Assembly: GCA_036520135.1 (NCBI GenBank)
Contig: DATDKF010000060.1
Span: forward strand, 1-17,347
Source of the DNA: DASSUW01 sp036520135
Lineage (GTDB): Bacteria > Actinomycetota > Thermoleophilia > Solirubrobacterales > Solirubrobacteraceae
Direction of reading: 5' to 3'
Length of the DNA stretch: 17,347 bases
Each line of letters begins with the position of its first letter. Position 1 is the stretch's first letter. Below the pieces are notes generated by a model, which worked only from the letters and a program-made list of their open reading frames with translations, did no database searches and was not told the DNA's origin. Both the position numbers and the translations under genes were made by a program. Of this stretch, positions 6,513 to 13,707 are shown piece by piece.

Positions 6513-7874
6513 ATGCGCGACGCCTCCACCACGCCGTTCTGGCTCGACCGCCCGCGCCCGGCCGAAGCCGCGCCGCTCGGCGGCGCGATCGAGGCGGACC
6601 TGGCGATCGTCGGCGGCGGCTTCACGGGCCTGTGGGCCGCCGTGCTCGCCAAGCGCGAGCGGCCCGAGCGCGAGGTCGTGCTGCTGGAGGCCGAGACGGC
6701 CGGCTGGGGCGCCAGCGGGCGCAACGGCGGGTTCGTCGACGCGTCGCTGACCCACGGGCTGGCCAACGGCGCGTCGCGCTTCGCCGCCGAGCTCGACGCG
6801 CTCGAAGCCGCCGGCCGCGCCAACCTCGCCGAGCTCAAGGCCGACCTGGAGCGCCACCGGATCGACGCGGCGTGGGAGGAGCCCGGCCTGCTCTCCGTCG
6901 CCACCCAGCCGCACGAGCTGACCGACCTGCACGAGGAGGTCGCCCTGCTGCGCCGCTTCGGCTGGGACGCCGACGTGCTCGACCGCGACGCGGCGCGCGC
7001 CGAGGTCGCCTCCCCCACGTATCTCGGCGCCATCCGCCAGCGCACCGGCGTCGGCCTCGTCGACCCTGGGGCGCTGGCGCTCGGCCTGCGGCGGGCGGCG
7101 CTCGCGCTCGGCGTCGGGATCCACGAGCGCACGCCGGTCACCCGCGCCGCGCCCGGCGCGCTCACGACCCCGGGCGGGAGCGTCCGCGCCCGCCGCGTCC
7201 TGCTCGCCACCGGCGCCTACCCCCCGCTCACGCGCGCGATCCGCCGGCTCGTCGCGCCGGTCTATGACTACGTGCTGGTCACCGAGCCGCTGACCGCCGC
7301 CCAGCGCGCCGACCTGAGCTGGGAGCGGCGCCAGGGGATCGCCGACCGCGGCAACCAGTTCCACTACTACCGGCTGACGCCGGACGGCCGGGTCCTGTTC
7401 GGCGGCTACGACGCGATCTACCACTTCGGCAACCGCGTCAGCCCGCGGCTCGACCGCCGCCCGGAGAGCTTCGCGCTGCTCTACGACCACCTGCTGGCGA
7501 CGTTCCCGGCGCTCGAGGGGATCGCGGTCACGCACGCCTGGGGCGGCCCGATCGACACGTGCAGCCGCTTCTGCGTCACGTTCGGCCGCGCGCTCGGCGG
7601 CAGCGCCGTCTTCGCCGTCGGCTACACCGGCCTCGGCGTGGCGGCGAGCCGCTTCGGGGCCCGCACCGCGCTGGACCTGCTCGACGGCGCGGACACCGAC
7701 CGCACGCGGCTCAAGCTCGTGCGCAGCCGGCCGCTCCCGTTCCCGCCCGAGCCGGCCCGCTGGGCGGTGATCCAGGCTACCCGCCGCGCGCTGGCCCGCG
7801 CCGACGAGCACGGCGGCCGCCGCGGCCCGTGGCTACGCCTGCTGGACCGGCTGGGGCTGGGCTTCGATACGTGA
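6513..7874 (+). CDS. FAD-dependent amine/amino-acid oxidase, PuuB-like (DAO family)
   Basis: 453 residues. Near the N-terminus DLAIVGGGFTG (29-39) is the FAD dinucleotide-binding loop. VLLEAETAGWGASGRNGGF (56-74) holds the ribose-binding Glu59 and the GASGRNGG loop typical of gamma-glutamylputrescine oxidase (PuuB/OrdL) and related DAO-fold enzymes. The C-terminal VGYTGLGVAASRFGARTALDLL closes the FAD site. Members oxidise secondary or primary amines with O2, giving an aldehyde, amine and H2O2 in the cytoplasm; the true substrate is unknown. ATG 6513 is chosen because the fold begins 25-30 residues later; an open frame upstream runs antisense through the antiporter gene and is rejected. No Shine-Dalgarno is visible, so the transcript may be leaderless. 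The end overlaps the HD-GYP gene by 42 bp. Confidence 0.83.
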   Translation: MRDASTTPFWLDRPRPAEAAPLGGAIEADLAIVGGGFTGLWAAVLAKRERPEREVVLLEAETAGWGASGRNGGFVDASLTHGLANGASRFAAELDALEAAGRANLAELKADLERHRIDAAWEEPGLLSVATQPHELTDLHEEVALLRRFGWDADVLDRDAARAEVASPTYLGAIRQRTGVGLVDPGALALGLRRAALALGVGIHERTPVTRAAPGALTTPGGSVRARRVLLATGAYPPLTRAIRRLVAPVYDYVLVTEPLTAAQRADLSWERRQGIADRGNQFHYYRLTPDGRVLFGGYDAIYHFGNRVSPRLDRRPESFALLYDHLLATFPALEGIAVTHAWGGPIDTCSRFCVTFGRALGGSAVFAVGYTGLGVAASRFGARTALDLLDGADTDRTRLKLVRSRPLPFPPEPARWAVIQATRRALARADEHGGRRGPWLRLLDRLGLGFDT

Positions 7875-9236
7875 CGGCGCGGCCGGCTCGGCGATGCCGA
7901 GCTGCCAGTCCGGAAGGTCGCGGGTGACGACCGCGACGAGCGCGTCGACGACCTCGGGCGCGAACTGCGTCCCGGAGTTCTTGCGCAGCTCGGCGATCGC
8001 GACCTCGAGCGGGAGCGCCTTGCGGTACGAGCGGTCGGTGGTCATCGCGTTAAAGGCGTCGCAGGCCGAGATGATCCGGGCGGCGAGCGGGATCGCGTCG
8101 CCCGCCAGGCCGTCGGGATAGCCGCCGCCGTCCCAGCGCTCGTGCGAGGCACGCACGACGACGCCGACGTTCGAGAGCAGGCCGCCGACCTGCTGCAGCA
8201 TCCGCTCGCCCTCGACGGTGTGGGTCTTCATGATCGCCCACTCCTCGTCGTTGAGCGGGCCGGGCTTGTTGATGATCTCGTCGGGCACGGCGATCTTGCC
8301 GATGTCGTGTAGCAGCGCGCCCATCTCGGTCGCGCGCAGGGCGTCCTCGTCGACGCCCATCTCCTCGCCGACCTGGACCGACAGCTGGACGACGTCCTCG
8401 GTGTGGTGGCCGGTGTACTCGTCGTCGTCCTCGAGCAGGTCGCGCAGCAGCAGCGCGGTGCCCCGGTAGGCGCGGCCGAGCTCGAGGCTGTGCTGGATCC
8501 GGCCCTCGCGCTCGCGCTCGAAGCCGATCAGCAGCGGGAACAGGGCTGTCACGAGCACCGCGGCGGCCGGCGCGTCGGCGGCCGCGATCGCGGCCAGCAG
8601 GCCGATCGGGGACAGCAGGACGTCGACGCGATGGGCGAGCCGGAGCTCGCTGAGCACCTCGGACGGCCCGAGGCCGTGGAAGAGGCGGGCGCGCGCGGTG
8701 TAGGCCGCGAACTCGACCAGCAGCTGCGCGGCGAGCGCTAGCGCGTACAGCGGGAGATGCTCCCAGGCCGGCAGCTGGCCGCCGCCGAGGACGAGCACGA
8801 TCGCCGGGCCGAGCGCGAACGCCGCGTCGGCGGGCGAGAGCAGGAGCCGGCTCGGCGCGACGTCGCCGCGCACGGCGTCGGCGGCCGACGCGGCCAGGTT
8901 CGCGGCGAGGACGAGCAGCGGGACGTACGGCGTCGGGAGCAGGAGCAGCATCGGCACGAAGACCAGCTGCGTCGGGATCGCGTAGCCGGCGCCGGACGTG
9001 AACTCGATCCGCCCGGCGAGCGCGTAGGCGGCCACGAACGCGATCGCCACCGGCACCGACAGCTCGCGCGCGGGCGTCGCGAGGACCGCCAGCGCCAGGG
9101 CGGCGGCCAGGAAGCCGCCGGAGAAGAGGAGCGTGCCCAGCCACTCTCGCCGCGTCAGCGTCTGCTGACGGCGTTCGAGGGATTCCTCGATGCGCCGCTC
9201 GGTGGCGGCGTCCAGATCGTGTTTGGTTGTGGACAT
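7833..9236 (-). CDS. Membrane-anchored HD-GYP cyclic-di-GMP phosphodiesterase
   Basis: 467 residues. A short charged N-terminus (1-32) is followed by about seven hydrophobic helices (roughly 33-53, 60-77, 84-100, 103-120, 134-151, 160-178, 206-232), then a charged linker and a full HD-GYP domain (about 270-440). Signature residues are HHTEDV (277-282), HDIGK (310-314), KTHTVEGERML (337-347), and HERWDGGGYPDGL (365-377), which contains the GYP motif. Active HD-GYP enzymes hydrolyse cyclic di-GMP at a di- or tri-iron centre in the cytoplasm. The membrane part resembles MASE-like sensor modules without a recognisable ligand motif. ATG 9236 is preferred over an in-frame upstream start at 9317, whose extra residues look non-family. 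A 25-residue Pro/Gln-rich tail lies in the 42-bp overlap with the facing oxidase gene and just beyond it. Confidence 0.88.
   Translation of the reverse strand: MSTTKHDLDAATERRIEESLERRQQTLTRREWLGTLLFSGGFLAAALALAVLATPARELSVPVAIAFVAAYALAGRIEFTSGAGYAIPTQLVFVPMLLLLPTPYVPLLVLAANLAASAADAVRGDVAPSRLLLSPADAAFALGPAIVLVLGGGQLPAWEHLPLYALALAAQLLVEFAAYTARARLFHGLGPSEVLSELRLAHRVDVLLSPIGLLAAIAAADAPAAAVLVTALFPLLIGFEREREGRIQHSLELGRAYRGTALLLRDLLEDDDEYTGHHTEDVVQLSVQVGEEMGVDEDALRATEMGALLHDIGKIAVPDEIINKPGPLNDEEWAIMKTHTVEGERMLQQVGGLLSNVGVVVRASHERWDGGGYPDGLAGDAIPLAARIISACDAFNAMTTDRSYRKALPLEVAIAELRKNSGTQFAPEVVDALVAVVTRDLPDWQLGIAEPAAPSRIEAQPQPVQQA
7884..7904 (+). terminator. Terminator-like hairpin after the PuuB-like gene
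   Basis: Bases 7884-7892 pair with 7896-7904 around a GAT loop, giving a 9-bp stem nine bases after the TGA at 7872-7874. One pair (7885-7903) is G-U in plus-strand RNA but a C-A mismatch in minus-strand RNA, which favours action on the plus transcript. It lies inside the HD-GYP gene. No T run follows. Confidence 0.4.
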
Positions 9237-9335
9237 CCGTGACCGAGAGCGAAAACTCGACGCGTGTTTGATTACGTCGGCCGCGCGAGGTGCCGACTTT
9301 AGGAACAGGCAAGCCAAATGGAGGGCACCTACTCA
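9237..9335. promoter_or_regulatory. Divergent spacer between the HD-GYP and secreted-protein genes
   Basis: This 99-bp spacer should carry promoters for both directions, but no convincing -35/-10 pair was found. It holds an inverted repeat, GTCGGC (9276-9281), 10 bases, GCCGAC (9292-9297), which could be an operator. A clear ribosome site GGAGGG (9320-9325), 10 bases before ATG 9336, decides the start of the rightward gene. Confidence 0.35.
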
Positions 9336-9959
9336 ATGAACGGACTCATCCGTCGCGGGCTCCTCGCGGCGATCACGGCGGCCGTCGCCATCGGCGCGTT
9401 CGCCGCTCCCGCCAGCGCGGGAATCCTCACCGCGTCGGCGAAGGACTGCGGCGACGAATCGCTTTCGCGGCCGTTCGCCGGGTTCGGTGACAGCCACCAG
9501 TACAAGATCGTCCCGGGCGGCTCGTTCGAGGGCGCGCTCACGGACTGGACGCTGGCGGGCAAGGCGAAGGTCGTGGCAGGCAACGAGCCGTGGAAGGTCG
9601 GCGGCTCGTCTCATGGCAAGTCGCTGGTCCTGCCGGCCGGCAGCAGCGCCATCACGGCGCCGACCTGCGTGGGCCTCGCGGAGCCGACGCTGCGCTTCTT
9701 CGCGAAGAAGAACAGCGGCCTGCTCTCGACCCTCGCGGTCTCGGTCTACGTCAAGACCTCGCTCGGCCTCGTCGTGCCGGTGCCCGTGGGCGTCGTGCTC
9801 GGCAACGGCCAGTGGAAGGCGACGCCGCAGATGCTGATCGTCGCCAACCTGCTTCCGCTGCTTCCGGGCGACCGCACGCCGGTCGCCTTCCAGTTCACCC
9901 CGCTGCTGGGTGAGTGGCAGATCGACGACGTGTACGTCGATCCGCTGCGGATGCGGTAG
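9336..9959 (+). CDS. Secreted small beta-rich protein of unknown function
   Basis: 207 residues with a clear Sec signal peptide (1-28, MNGLIRRG then Ala-rich, cut after ASA). The mature 179 residues contain two cysteines (C38, C111), which could form a disulfide. The pattern GGSFEG...W-x-L near the start and WQIDDVYVDP at the end recalls jelly-roll carbohydrate-binding modules, which often end in a (I/V)DDV strand. I recall similar secreted proteins in Solirubrobacterales genomes, but no family name or function is known to me. The start is ATG 9336, with GGAGG 10-11 bases upstream; an in-frame ATG at 9318 is less likely because it overlaps that site. The gene stands alone, facing the SCP2-like gene with a 9-bp gap, and ends in a strong hairpin. 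Confidence 0.78.
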   Translation: MNGLIRRGLLAAITAAVAIGAFAAPASAGILTASAKDCGDESLSRPFAGFGDSHQYKIVPGGSFEGALTDWTLAGKAKVVAGNEPWKVGGSSHGKSLVLPAGSSAITAPTCVGLAEPTLRFFAKKNSGLLSTLAVSVYVKTSLGLVVPVPVGVVLGNGQWKATPQMLIVANLLPLLPGDRTPVAFQFTPLLGEWQIDDVYVDPLRMR

Positions 9960-9968
9960 TCGGAGGGC

Positions 9969-10343
9969 TCAGCGTGCCCGCAGCTTCCGGCTGCGGGTGC
10001 GCTCCTCCTGCTTCTCGACCACACTGGCGATCAGGCGCAGGATCTCGGCCGGGCCCGTGGCCCGCACGGTGCCGGACTCGAACGCCTCGCGCCACTGGCG
10101 GATGGTCCCCTCGCGCGCCAGCTCGTTGAAGTGCTGACGGGGGACCGAGAGGCGCACCTTGGCGTCGGACGCGATGTCGCGGGTGATCTTCGGCCCGGGC
10201 ACCTCGACGCGGAAGAGCTGGATGTCGCCGCGGCCGCGCAGCTCGAGCTCCATCACGAGCTTGAGCCTGGCGAGGGCGGGCACTTCCTTCTGGAAGTTCG
10301 CGATTCCCTCCTCGATCAGCGCCTTCGTGTCCGCGGTCGACAT
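9969..10343 (-). CDS. Small SCP2-like cytoplasmic protein
   Basis: 124 residues, no signal peptide or membrane helix. An N-terminal helix (about 1-22) leads into alternating strands (KLVMELELRGRGDIQLFRVEV, then VRLSVPRQHFNELAREG) and a helix with IRQWREAFESGTVRATGPAEILRLI. The order of a hydrophobic beta meander, a helix with W-x-E-A-F/Y, then a 'G x V x x x G' strand resembles SCP2 sterol-carrier-like domains that bind lipids or acyl chains. The match is by pattern only. It is the last gene of a leftward operon, 14 bp after the dimethylglycine-dehydrogenase-like gene, and has no Shine-Dalgarno in that gap, so re-initiation is likely. The basic tail (RTRSRKLRAR) is encoded within the hairpin at 9971-10003. 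Confidence 0.6.
   Translation of the reverse strand: MSTADTKALIEEGIANFQKEVPALARLKLVMELELRGRGDIQLFRVEVPGPKITRDIASDAKVRLSVPRQHFNELAREGTIRQWREAFESGTVRATGPAEILRLIASVVEKQEERTRSRKLRAR
9971..10003 (+). terminator. Strong hairpin after the secreted-protein gene
   Basis: AGCGTGCCCGCAGC (9971-9984) pairs with GCTGCGGGTGCGCT (9990-10003) around TTCCG, a 14-bp stem starting 11 bases past the TAG at 9957-9959. The two non-Watson-Crick positions (9975/9999 and 9976/9998) are G-U pairs in plus-strand RNA but C-A mismatches in minus-strand RNA. It overlaps the last codons of the facing SCP2-like gene and may act in both directions through its inner 8-bp stem. No T run follows. Confidence 0.55.
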
Positions 10344-10357
10344 GTATCAAGATGTTA

Positions 10358-12784
10358 CTAGCGGACCCGAGCCCCCTCGGGATCCCACAGCGGCTCTTGC
10401 ACCACCTCGCCGCCGACCCATTCGCCGAAGATCTCGACGGCCACCTCGGTGCCCGCTGAGGCGTGCTCGGCCGGCAGATACGCGTAGGCGATCGAGCGCT
10501 CGACCGTGTAGCCGTAGCCGCCGCTCGTGACGCGGCCGGCGATCTCGCCGCCCGCCCGCACGGGCTCGTTGGCGAGCGCCACCGAGCGCGGATCGGCGAG
10601 CACCACGCAGCACAGCCGCCGCGCCGGCGCCGCGTCGAGCGCGTCGCGACCGAGGAACTCCTTGTCGGCGCGCACGCAGAACCCGACGCCGCCCTCGTAC
10701 GGCGTATCGTCGGGCGTGATGTCGGCGCCCCAGACGCGGTAGCCCTTCTCCAGCCGCAACGAGTCGATCGCGCGGTAGCCGCCCGCGACCAGGCCGTGCG
10801 GCTGCCCCGCCTCCCAGAGCGTGCGCCACAGCGCGACGCCGAACTCCATCGGGCAGTACAGCTCCCAGCCGAGCTCGCCGACGTACGTGACCCGCAGCGC
10901 GCGCACGGGGACGTCGCCGACCGTCAGCTCCGCCCAGCGCATGTAGCCGAACGCGAGGTCGTCGGTGCAGGCGCCGGCGAGCACGTCGCGCGCCCGCGGT
11001 CCCCACAGGCCGATGCATGCCCAGCGCGACGTGACGTCCTCGACCAGCACGTCACCGCCGGCGTGGCGGCGGATCCAGCTCAGGTCGTGGCGGCCGAACG
11101 CGGTGCCGGTGACGATGCCGAAGCGGTCCTCCCCCAGCCGGGAGACCGTGAAGTCGCACTCGATCCCGCCGCGCGAGTTGAGCATCTGCGTATAGGTGAT
11201 CCGCCCGACCTCGCGCGCCACACGGTTGTCGCACAGCCGCTCGAGCAGCGCGGCGGCGCCGGGTCCGCTCACCTCGATCTTCGCGAACGACGTCTCGTCG
11301 AACAGCGCCGCGGCCTCGCGGCAGGCCGCGTGCTCGGCGCCGATCGCCGGCGACCAGTGCATCCCGGCCCACCCGCGCGGGCGCAGCGCCGCGTCGCCGG
11401 CCGCCTCGTTCGCGGCGTACCAGTTCACGCGCTCCCAGCCGGACTTCTCTCCGAACACGGCGCCGTGCTCGCGGTGCCAGTCGTAGATCGGCGACACGCG
11501 CAGCGGCCGGCCCGCCGTCCGCTCGTGGTTCGGGTACTTGATGTCGTAGTAGGTCTCGTAGACCTCGCGCACGCGCTTGACCGTGTACGACGGCGACCGG
11601 TAGTGCGCGCCGAAGCGCCGGACGTCCATCGCCCATAGGTCGAGCTCGGGCTCGCCGCCGACGATCCACTCGGCCATCACCTTGCCGACCCCGCCGGCGC
11701 CGGCGAGCCCGTGCGCGCAGAAGCCGGCGGCGATGAACAGCCCGCGGACCTCGGTCTCACCGAGGCAGAACTCGCCGTCGGGCGTGAAGGCCTCCGGTCC
11801 GTTGATCAGCCGCGTGATCCGCGCGTCCTCGAGCGCGGGCACGCGCATGCGCGCGTTGGCGACGATCTCCTCGAGCCGGTCCCAGTCCTCCTCGAGCAGC
11901 CGCCCGTTGAAGTCGGCCGGGATGTCGTCGAGCCCGCGGCCGCCGTCGCGCAGCGCCCACGGCGCGCTCTCGCGCTCGTAGCCGCCCCACACCAGGCCGC
12001 CGCCCTCCTCGCGAAAGTAGATCAGGTGGTCCGGGTCGCGCATCGTGGCCAGGTGCGTGCCGTCGCGCTCCCGGAACGGCTGCGTGACGACGTACTCGTG
12101 CGCCATCGGGATGATCGGGACGCGCACGCCGGCGAGCCGGCCGATCTCGGCCGCGAACATGCCGGCGGCGTTGACGACGATCTCGCACTCGATGTCGCCG
12201 CGCTCGGTGCGCACGCCGGTCACGGCGCCGTCGCGAACGTTGATCCCGGTCACGCGCGTGCCGGTGAGCAGCGTGCAGCCGCCGCGGCGGGCGCCGTCGG
12301 CCAGCGCGTAGGTGAGCTGGCTGGGGTCCAGGTAGCCGTCGGTGGCGAGCCACGACGCGCCGATGACGCCGTCGGTGACCATCAGCGGGAACCGCTCTTG
12401 CGCCTCCCCGGCCGAGATCAGCTCGAGCGGCAGCCCGAACGTCTTCGCCCAGCCGGCCTGGCGCCGCGTCTCCTCCCAGCGCTCGGGCGTGCAGGCCAGC
12501 CGGATGCCGCCGCACTCGGTCCAGCCCGGGTCGAAGTCACCCCCGCCGAGCGTCCGGTAGAGCTCGACCGAGTACATCATCATCCGCGTCAGCGAGACCG
12601 ACGAGCGCAGCTGGCCGACCAGCCCGGCGGAGTGGAACGTCGAGCCGCTGGTCAGCTCGCGCCGGTCGAGCAGCACGACGTCGCTCCAGCCGAGCTGCGC
12701 GAGGTGATAGGCGATCGACGTGCCGGCGACCCCACCGCCGATGATCACGCAGCGCGCGCGATCGGGCGGCGCGTCACGCGCCAC
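10358..12784 (-). CDS. Dimethylglycine/sarcosine dehydrogenase-like flavoenzyme (FAD oxidoreductase + GcvT)
   Basis: 808 residues, the usual length of dimethylglycine dehydrogenase/oxidase and sarcosine dehydrogenase. The FAD domain (about 10-375) opens with VIIGGGVAG. It has GSTFHSAGL, whose H51 matches the histidine that carries covalent FAD in this family, and PMAHEYVVT with H229 near the substrate site. A linker domain (380-435) is followed by a GcvT-like folate domain (about 440-715), with SRGGIECDF carrying the conserved D544, and a GcvT C-terminal barrel (720-800). The family oxidises N-methyl groups of amines and passes the one-carbon unit to tetrahydrofolate. GTG 12784 is supported by GAGGA five bases upstream and an 11-bp overlap with the kinase gene. 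The exact methylated substrate is not inferable. Confidence 0.88.
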   Translation of the reverse strand: MARDAPPDRARCVIIGGGVAGTSIAYHLAQLGWSDVVLLDRRELTSGSTFHSAGLVGQLRSSVSLTRMMMYSVELYRTLGGGDFDPGWTECGGIRLACTPERWEETRRQAGWAKTFGLPLELISAGEAQERFPLMVTDGVIGASWLATDGYLDPSQLTYALADGARRGGCTLLTGTRVTGINVRDGAVTGVRTERGDIECEIVVNAAGMFAAEIGRLAGVRVPIIPMAHEYVVTQPFRERDGTHLATMRDPDHLIYFREEGGGLVWGGYERESAPWALRDGGRGLDDIPADFNGRLLEEDWDRLEEIVANARMRVPALEDARITRLINGPEAFTPDGEFCLGETEVRGLFIAAGFCAHGLAGAGGVGKVMAEWIVGGEPELDLWAMDVRRFGAHYRSPSYTVKRVREVYETYYDIKYPNHERTAGRPLRVSPIYDWHREHGAVFGEKSGWERVNWYAANEAAGDAALRPRGWAGMHWSPAIGAEHAACREAAALFDETSFAKIEVSGPGAAALLERLCDNRVAREVGRITYTQMLNSRGGIECDFTVSRLGEDRFGIVTGTAFGRHDLSWIRRHAGGDVLVEDVTSRWACIGLWGPRARDVLAGACTDDLAFGYMRWAELTVGDVPVRALRVTYVGELGWELYCPMEFGVALWRTLWEAGQPHGLVAGGYRAIDSLRLEKGYRVWGADITPDDTPYEGGVGFCVRADKEFLGRDALDAAPARRLCCVVLADPRSVALANEPVRAGGEIAGRVTSGGYGYTVERSIAYAYLPAEHASAGTEVAVEIFGEWVGGEVVQEPLWDPEGARVR

Positions 12785-13658
12785 GGGCGTCCTCGAGCCA
12801 GCCGTCGAAGCCCGGGTCCGCCAGGCTCGCCCGCACCTTGGACAGGTGCTCGTCGGCGTAGCCCATGAAGTCGAAGTCCAGCTCGGAGCAGGTCGCCTGG
12901 ACGACGCCCCACATGCCCTCCCAGAACGCGGCCATCATTCGCATCAGCCGGACGGCCGCGAGCCGTGCGGGCGTCGACTCGCCGAAGTAGGCGGCCAGGA
13001 ACGCCGCCTCCTCGTCGGGGCCGAGGTCGTGGTGGCTCGCGAAGTTCGCCAGGTCGAAGAAGCGGTCACCCATCCCCGCGTACTCCCAGTCGAGGATCCG
13101 CAGCCGCTCGCCGTCGTCGAGGAAGTTGGCGGTCAGCAGGTCGTTGTGGCACGGCACCGGCGCCCCGGCCATGACGGCGGCGATCCGGTCGGCGTAGCCG
13201 CGCAGCTCGTCGTAGATCGGCGGCACCGTGCCGCCGCGCGCCAACGCCGTGGCGGCATACCTCGCGGTCCGTTCGAACGGCGAGAACGTAACCGGCAGCG
13301 GCGGGCCGGCGTGGATCGCCCGCAGCGCCGCCGCGACCTCGCCCAGCCGCGTGCGCAGCTCCTCGGGCGGGACCGGCCGCGCGGCGATGAAGCCGGTGAC
13401 CAGGCAGCCGCGCTCGGGCTCGAACGCGACGACGTCGGGCCCGATGCCCAGCGCCGCCGCGGCCGCGGTGGCGGCGCGCTCGGCCTCGCGGTCGATCCCG
13501 AGGAGGTCCGTGTCCTTGCCGGGGAGGCGCACGACGCAGTCGCGGCCGCCCAAGCGCACGCGGTAGTTGCGGTTGGTGATCCCGCCGTCCAGGGGCACGG
13601 GCTCGGACTCGGGCGGGCCGAGCTGCGGCTCCAGCGCGCGGAGGGCGTCGTCGATCAA
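12774..13658 (-). CDS. Choline/ethanolamine-kinase-like phosphotransferase (APH fold)
   Basis: 294 residues. LDGGITNRNYRV (23-34) is the nucleotide-binding loop of the N-lobe, VVRLPG carries the next strand, and CHNDLLTANF (170-179) is the Brenner motif with catalytic D173 and N178. LDWEYAGMGDRFFDLANF (189-206) carries the metal-binding D190 and matches choline/ethanolamine kinases more closely than aminoglycoside phosphotransferases. The expected reaction is ATP-dependent phosphorylation of an amino-alcohol hydroxyl in the cytoplasm. The only possible start upstream of the fold is TTG 13658; an in-frame TAG lies about 34 bases further up. There is no good Shine-Dalgarno, and the first operator-like repeat begins four bases upstream of the start. 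It is first in the leftward operon and overlaps the flavoenzyme gene by 11 bp, so the two products are probably made together. Confidence 0.83.
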   Translation of the reverse strand: MIDDALRALEPQLGPPESEPVPLDGGITNRNYRVRLGGRDCVVRLPGKDTDLLGIDREAERAATAAAAALGIGPDVVAFEPERGCLVTGFIAARPVPPEELRTRLGEVAAALRAIHAGPPLPVTFSPFERTARYAATALARGGTVPPIYDELRGYADRIAAVMAGAPVPCHNDLLTANFLDDGERLRILDWEYAGMGDRFFDLANFASHHDLGPDEEAAFLAAYFGESTPARLAAVRLMRMMAAFWEGMWGVVQATCSELDFDFMGYADEHLSKVRASLADPGFDGWLEDARGA

Positions 13659-13661
13659 CGG

Positions 13662-13672
13662 CGCTAGCTTGC
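13662..13672. promoter_or_regulatory. Operator-like direct repeat, copy 1
   Basis: CGCTAGCTTGC, identical to 13690-13700 and in the same orientation; start-to-start distance is 28 bp. It contains the palindrome GCTAGC. It lies four bases upstream of the kinase TTG start and overlaps the first bases of a candidate -35 of the regulator promoter. Confidence 0.5.
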
Positions 13673-13698
13673 CGCAGACGCGCTCGTCACGCTAGCTT
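13669..13698 (+). promoter_or_regulatory. Candidate promoter of the FadR-type regulator
   Basis: TTGCCG (13669-13674), an 18-base spacer, and TAGCTT (13693-13698) resemble a sigma-70 -35/-10 pair. The expected transcript start near 13705 would make the regulator mRNA almost leaderless (ATG 13708). The -10 lies inside repeat copy 2, which fits autoregulation. Confidence 0.4.
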
Positions 13699-13700
13699 GC
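13690..13700. promoter_or_regulatory. Operator-like direct repeat, copy 2
   Basis: Second CGCTAGCTTGC, eight bases upstream of the regulator ATG. It contains the candidate -10 TAGCTT of the rightward promoter, and on the minus strand a TAGCGT that could serve as -10 for the kinase operon. Both divergent operons could be controlled from this pair of sites. Confidence 0.5.
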
Positions 13701-13707
13701 AGTCGCG

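Noticed and set aside
5294..7210. A long minus-strand frame of about 638 codons covering the antiporter and part of the oxidase
   Set aside because: The Arg/Ala-rich product has no fold signature and runs in another frame over two well-recognised genes.
12774..13658. An aminoglycoside-resistance phosphotransferase
   Set aside because: The fold is shared, but DWEYAGMGDRFFDLA and the operon with a demethylase-type flavoenzyme fit amino-alcohol kinases better.
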